A stretch of 64,000 nt of DNA, taken from positions 186,001 to 250,000 of the forward strand of contig NZ_JABFDF010000005.1 of NCBI RefSeq assembly GCF_013403985.1, given 5' to 3'. Of this stretch, positions 61,070-64,000 are shown in pieces; position 1 is the stretch's first letter, and each line of letters opens with the position of its first letter. Source of the DNA: Winogradskyella ludwigii (GTDB lineage: Bacteria; Bacteroidota; Bacteroidia; Flavobacteriales; Flavobacteriaceae). Under the pieces are notes generated by a model that did not search any database, had not been told where the DNA came from, and saw nothing but the letters and a program-made list of their open reading frames with translations. Made by a program: the position numbers and the translations under genes.

Positions 61070-64000
61070 TTAGTGTTTTTTAATAAACAATTTGGTATTT
61101 ACTTCATCAAAAGCAATTTCTATACCATTGTCTACAATGTCCATAATTTTTAAATCTTCTGTTAATGTTTCTGATTTAATATACGCCTCATTTGAAGAAA
61201 CTGCTTCCACAATGTGGTCATCTTTTTGAAGTTGTACGTCAATTCTGTCCGTAACCTCAAATCCTGAATCTTTTCGTAAGTTTTGAATACGATTTACAAG
61301 CTCTCTTGCAATCCCTTCTTTACGTAAATCTTCATTGATGGTAACATCTAAAGCCACTGTTAAAGCACCTTCATTTGCTACAAGCCATCCTTCAATATCT
61401 TGCGATGTTATCTCTACATCTTCAAGTCCTAAATTAATCTTTTTCCCGTTAATTTCAACTTCAATAGTACCATTTTGCTCAATGTTTTTAATATCATCAG
61501 CACCAAAAGCAGCTATCACACTAGCAATCAGCTTCATATCCTTTCCGAACTTGGGCCCTAAAGTCTTAAAATTAGGCTTAATTTGTTTGACTAAGATGTC
61601 TGAAGCGTCTTCTAAGAGTTCAATTTCTTTGATATTTACTTCATGCTTTATTAAATCTGCAACTGCTTCAATCTCTTCCTTTTGTTGTTTATTATCAATA
61701 GGAATCATAATTTTTTGAAGTGGCTGACGTACCTTAATCTTCTCTTTAGCTCTCAACGATAATACCAATGAACATATTGTCTGCGCACTCTCCATTTTTC
61801 GCTCTAATACTTTATCGATGATGCTAGTATCTGCAATTGGGAAATCTGCTAAATGCACACTTTCAAAAGTTTCTTTTTTGGTAACAGCATTTAAATCTAA
61901 ATACAAACGATCCATAAAGAAAGGTGCAATTGGTGCGCCTAACTTCGCAATGGTTTCCATACAGGTATAAAGTGTTTGGTATGCCGAAATTTTATCAGTT
62001 TGGTAATCACCTTTCCAGAAACGTCTTCTACTTAAACGCACGTACCAGTTACTTAAATAATCTTGTGTAAAGTCTGAAATTGCTCGCGCAGCTCTCGTTG
62101 GCTCGTAGGCTTCGTAGAATTTATCTACTTTCTGAATCAAGGTATTTAATTCAGATAAAACCCAACGATCAATTTCTGGTCGTTCTTCTAATGGAATATC
62201 AGCTTCACTGTAATCAAAACCATCAATATTAGTATAAAGTGTGAAGAATGAATAGGTATTATAAAGTGTACCGAAGAACTTTCTGCTCACCTCAGCAATA
62301 CCTTCACTATCAAATTTTAAATTATCCCAAGGATTTGCATTACTAATCATGTACCAACGCGTAGCATCAGCTCCATATTTAGATAAGGTTTCAAAAGGAT
62401 CTACAGCATTTCCTAAACGCTTAGACATTTTCTGTCCGTTTTTATCTAACACTAATCCGTTTGAAACGACATTTTTATAAGCAACATCATCAAAAATCAT
62501 AGTAGCAATAGCATGAAGTGTATAGAACCAACCTCTCGTTTGATCAACACCTTCTGCGATAAAATCTGCTTTTCTCCAGGTATCATCAACTTTTGCTTTA
62601 TTTTCAAATGGATAATGCCATTGTGCATAAGGCATAGAACCAGAATCGAACCAGACATCAATTAAATCACTTTCGCGATGCATTGGTTGACCTGATTTTG
62701 AAACCAAGACGATATTATCTACTACGTTTTTATGTAAATCTATTTTGTCATAGTTGTCTTCAGACATATTATCGACTTCAAAGCTCTTGAAGATATCTTC
62801 CTTCATCATACCTGCCTCAACGGCAAGTTGCATTTCAGCTTTTAATTCTTTTACAGAACCAATACAGATGACTTCTTTACCATCTTCTGTTCTCCAAATT
62901 GGTAATGGAATTCCCCAGAAACGTGAACGTGATAAATTCCAGTCGTTTGCATTTGCTAACCAATTACCAAAACGACCTTCTCCAGTTGATTTTGGTTTCC
63001 AGTTAATTCCTGTATTTAACTCATGCATTCTCCCTTTTACATCTGTGATTTTAATAAACCACGAATCTAATGGGTAATATAAAATTGGCTTGTCCGTTCT
63101 CCAGCAATTTGGGTAACTGTGCTTATATTTTTCAACCTTAAAGGCTTTATTTTCTGTTTTTAATTGAATAGCAAGTTCTACATCTACAGAACGTTCTGGC
63201 GCTTCACCATCATCGTAGTATTCGTTCTTCACATATTTACCAGCATATTCTCCCATTTCTGGTCTAAACTTTCCTTGTAAATCCACTAATGGCACTAAAT
63301 TACCATTCTCATCTTTTACTAAAAGTGGTGGAATTTCTGGTGACGCTTGTTTTGCAACTAAGGCATCATCTGCTCCAAATGTTGGTGCTGTGTGTACAAT
63401 TCCTGTTCCGTCTTCAACCGTTACGAAGTCTCCAGAAATAACTCTAAATGCATTTTCAGGATTATCGTTTGGTAACGCATATGGTAAGAGTTGCTCGTAT
63501 GTGATACCAACTAAATCTTTACCGATAAAATCTTTTACTACAAAATAAGGAATCTTTTTATCGCCTTCCTTATATTCTATTAATTCTGATTTAGCTTCAA
63601 CACGTTTAAATTTACCATCAAATTGTTTGTTGACTAAATTCTTAGCCAAAATCACATTCATGGGTTTAAACGTGTATTGATTATAGGTTTCAACTAAAAC
63701 GTATTCAATCTTTGGCCCAACCGTCAACGCTGTATTACTTGGTAATGTCCAAGGTGTTGTTGTCCATGCTAAAAAGTAAATATCACCTTCATTTTTAAGA
63801 AAATCTGGTAACGAATCTTCATTCGCTTTAAACTGAGCCACAACCGTTGTATCCGTTACATCTTGATATGTTCCTGGTTGGTTTAACTCATGAGAACTTA
63901 AACCTGTACCAGCCTTTGGTGAATAAGGCTGAATAGTATAACCTTTGTATATTAAATCTTTTTCGTAAATCTGCTTTAACAACCACCAAACCGTTTCCAT
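61070..64000 (-). CDS. ileS: Isoleucyl-tRNA synthetase (5' part cut off)
   Basis: 976 residues are in the window and the frame stays open at the edge; the full enzyme is about 1130-1140 residues in this group, so the HIGH motif lies outside. Seen here are the end of the catalytic Rossmann region, the editing (CP1) domain (about 30-260 of the visible part; WTTTPWTLPSNTALTVG, TAPTFGADD), DVWFDSGSMPYAQW, the KMSKR form of the KMSKS loop (QKMSKRLGN), the anticodon-binding helices and a C-terminal extension with a VLERKMESAQTICSLVLSLR segment. The ATG at the very edge is internal, not the true start. Confidence 0.95.
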   Translation of the reverse strand: METVWWLLKQIYEKDLIYKGYTIQPYSPKAGTGLSSHELNQPGTYQDVTDTTVVAQFKANEDSLPDFLKNEGDIYFLAWTTTPWTLPSNTALTVGPKIEYVLVETYNQYTFKPMNVILAKNLVNKQFDGKFKRVEAKSELIEYKEGDKKIPYFVVKDFIGKDLVGITYEQLLPYALPNDNPENAFRVISGDFVTVEDGTGIVHTAPTFGADDALVAKQASPEIPPLLVKDENGNLVPLVDLQGKFRPEMGEYAGKYVKNEYYDDGEAPERSVDVELAIQLKTENKAFKVEKYKHSYPNCWRTDKPILYYPLDSWFIKITDVKGRMHELNTGINWKPKSTGEGRFGNWLANANDWNLSRSRFWGIPLPIWRTEDGKEVICIGSVKELKAEMQLAVEAGMMKEDIFKSFEVDNMSEDNYDKIDLHKNVVDNIVLVSKSGQPMHRESDLIDVWFDSGSMPYAQWHYPFENKAKVDDTWRKADFIAEGVDQTRGWFYTLHAIATMIFDDVAYKNVVSNGLVLDKNGQKMSKRLGNAVDPFETLSKYGADATRWYMISNANPWDNLKFDSEGIAEVSRKFFGTLYNTYSFFTLYTNIDGFDYSEADIPLEERPEIDRWVLSELNTLIQKVDKFYEAYEPTRAARAISDFTQDYLSNWYVRLSRRRFWKGDYQTDKISAYQTLYTCMETIAKLGAPIAPFFMDRLYLDLNAVTKKETFESVHLADFPIADTSIIDKVLERKMESAQTICSLVLSLRAKEKIKVRQPLQKIMIPIDNKQQKEEIEAVADLIKHEVNIKEIELLEDASDILVKQIKPNFKTLGPKFGKDMKLIASVIAAFGADDIKNIEQNGTIEVEINGKKINLGLEDVEITSQDIEGWLVANEGALTVALDVTINEDLRKEGIARELVNRIQNLRKDSGFEVTDRIDVQLQKDDHIVEAVSSNEAYIKSETLTEDLKIMDIVDNGIEIAFDEVNTKLFIKKH

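Noticed and set aside
1..64000. CRISPR arrays, prophage, insertion sequences, integrase or tRNA-borne attachment site
   Set aside because: No regularly spaced repeats, transposase, integrase or phage structural genes are seen; the tRNA-Leu has no duplicated 3' end nearby that I could find.

Overview
The window looks like a chromosomal segment of a marine, alginate-degrading member of the Flavobacteriaceae (Bacteroidota). The evidence is AT-rich DNA, a type IX secretion (T9SS) C-terminal sorting domain, SusC/SusD-type outer-membrane genes, lipoproteins and promoters matching the Bacteroidota TTG / TAnnTTTG pattern, and families typical of flavobacteria (DUF4412, DUF3109, CHAT/TPR, an NrdB with an ATP-cone). 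The genus cannot be read from the sequence. No insertion sequence, prophage, CRISPR array or rRNA is visible.

Layout. 1-657: start of a ribonucleotide reductase small subunit with an N-terminal ATP-cone; nrdB runs off the left edge. 658-1457: non-coding, with several hairpins. 1.4-8.2 kb: minus-strand block of exported proteins (two DUF4412 paralogues around a 1271-residue T9SS propeller protein, a beta-barrel protein, a lipoprotein). 8.4-12.7 kb: plus-strand ECF sigma factor, membrane TPR protein and exported CHAT/TPR protein. A two-part promoter-like motif (TGTTTAC, then ACACTAA 22-23 bp later) occurs before both minus-strand operons and at the sigma gene, suggesting that the sigma factor controls the block. 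12.8-17.7 kb: mixed housekeeping genes (DUF3109, MarC, a small flavoprotein, S41 protease, dCMP deaminase, HupE-like). 17.9-24.1 kb: SAM-I riboswitch followed by metZ, a split metH and metF, with small palindromic repeats between genes.

24.9-49.9 kb is an alginate utilisation locus. Two PL6 lyases, a PL7 and a PL17 cut the polymer; SusC/SusD take up oligomers; KdgF opens unsaturated monomers; an MFS carrier imports them; an SDR reduces DEH to KDG; KdgK and Eda complete the Entner-Doudoroff steps to pyruvate and glyceraldehyde-3-phosphate. Three operons (susCD; PL6-PL17-kdgF; PL6-PL7-gntK/gnd-Nramp-like) carry 12-bp palindromes of the form TTGGT[TT/AA]ACCAA, repeated every 13 bp and joined to the -7 box. 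They are probably sites for the GntR/FCD regulator encoded in the locus. A LacI regulator faces kdgK across a different palindrome, TTTGCTTAATC/GATTAAGCAAA. Odd members are a PPi-type phosphofructokinase, a half-length LacI protein, a gluconokinase-6-phosphogluconate dehydrogenase fusion and an Nramp-like carrier without the usual metal ligands.

50.1-64.0 kb: tRNA-Leu, prs, rplY(ctc), a patatin-barrel protein, uvrC, a retropepsin-like / RimK / AstE-like trio, 5-formyl-THF cyclo-ligase, lspA, an adhesin-like protein, a TraR/DksA protein and most of ileS, which runs off the right edge.
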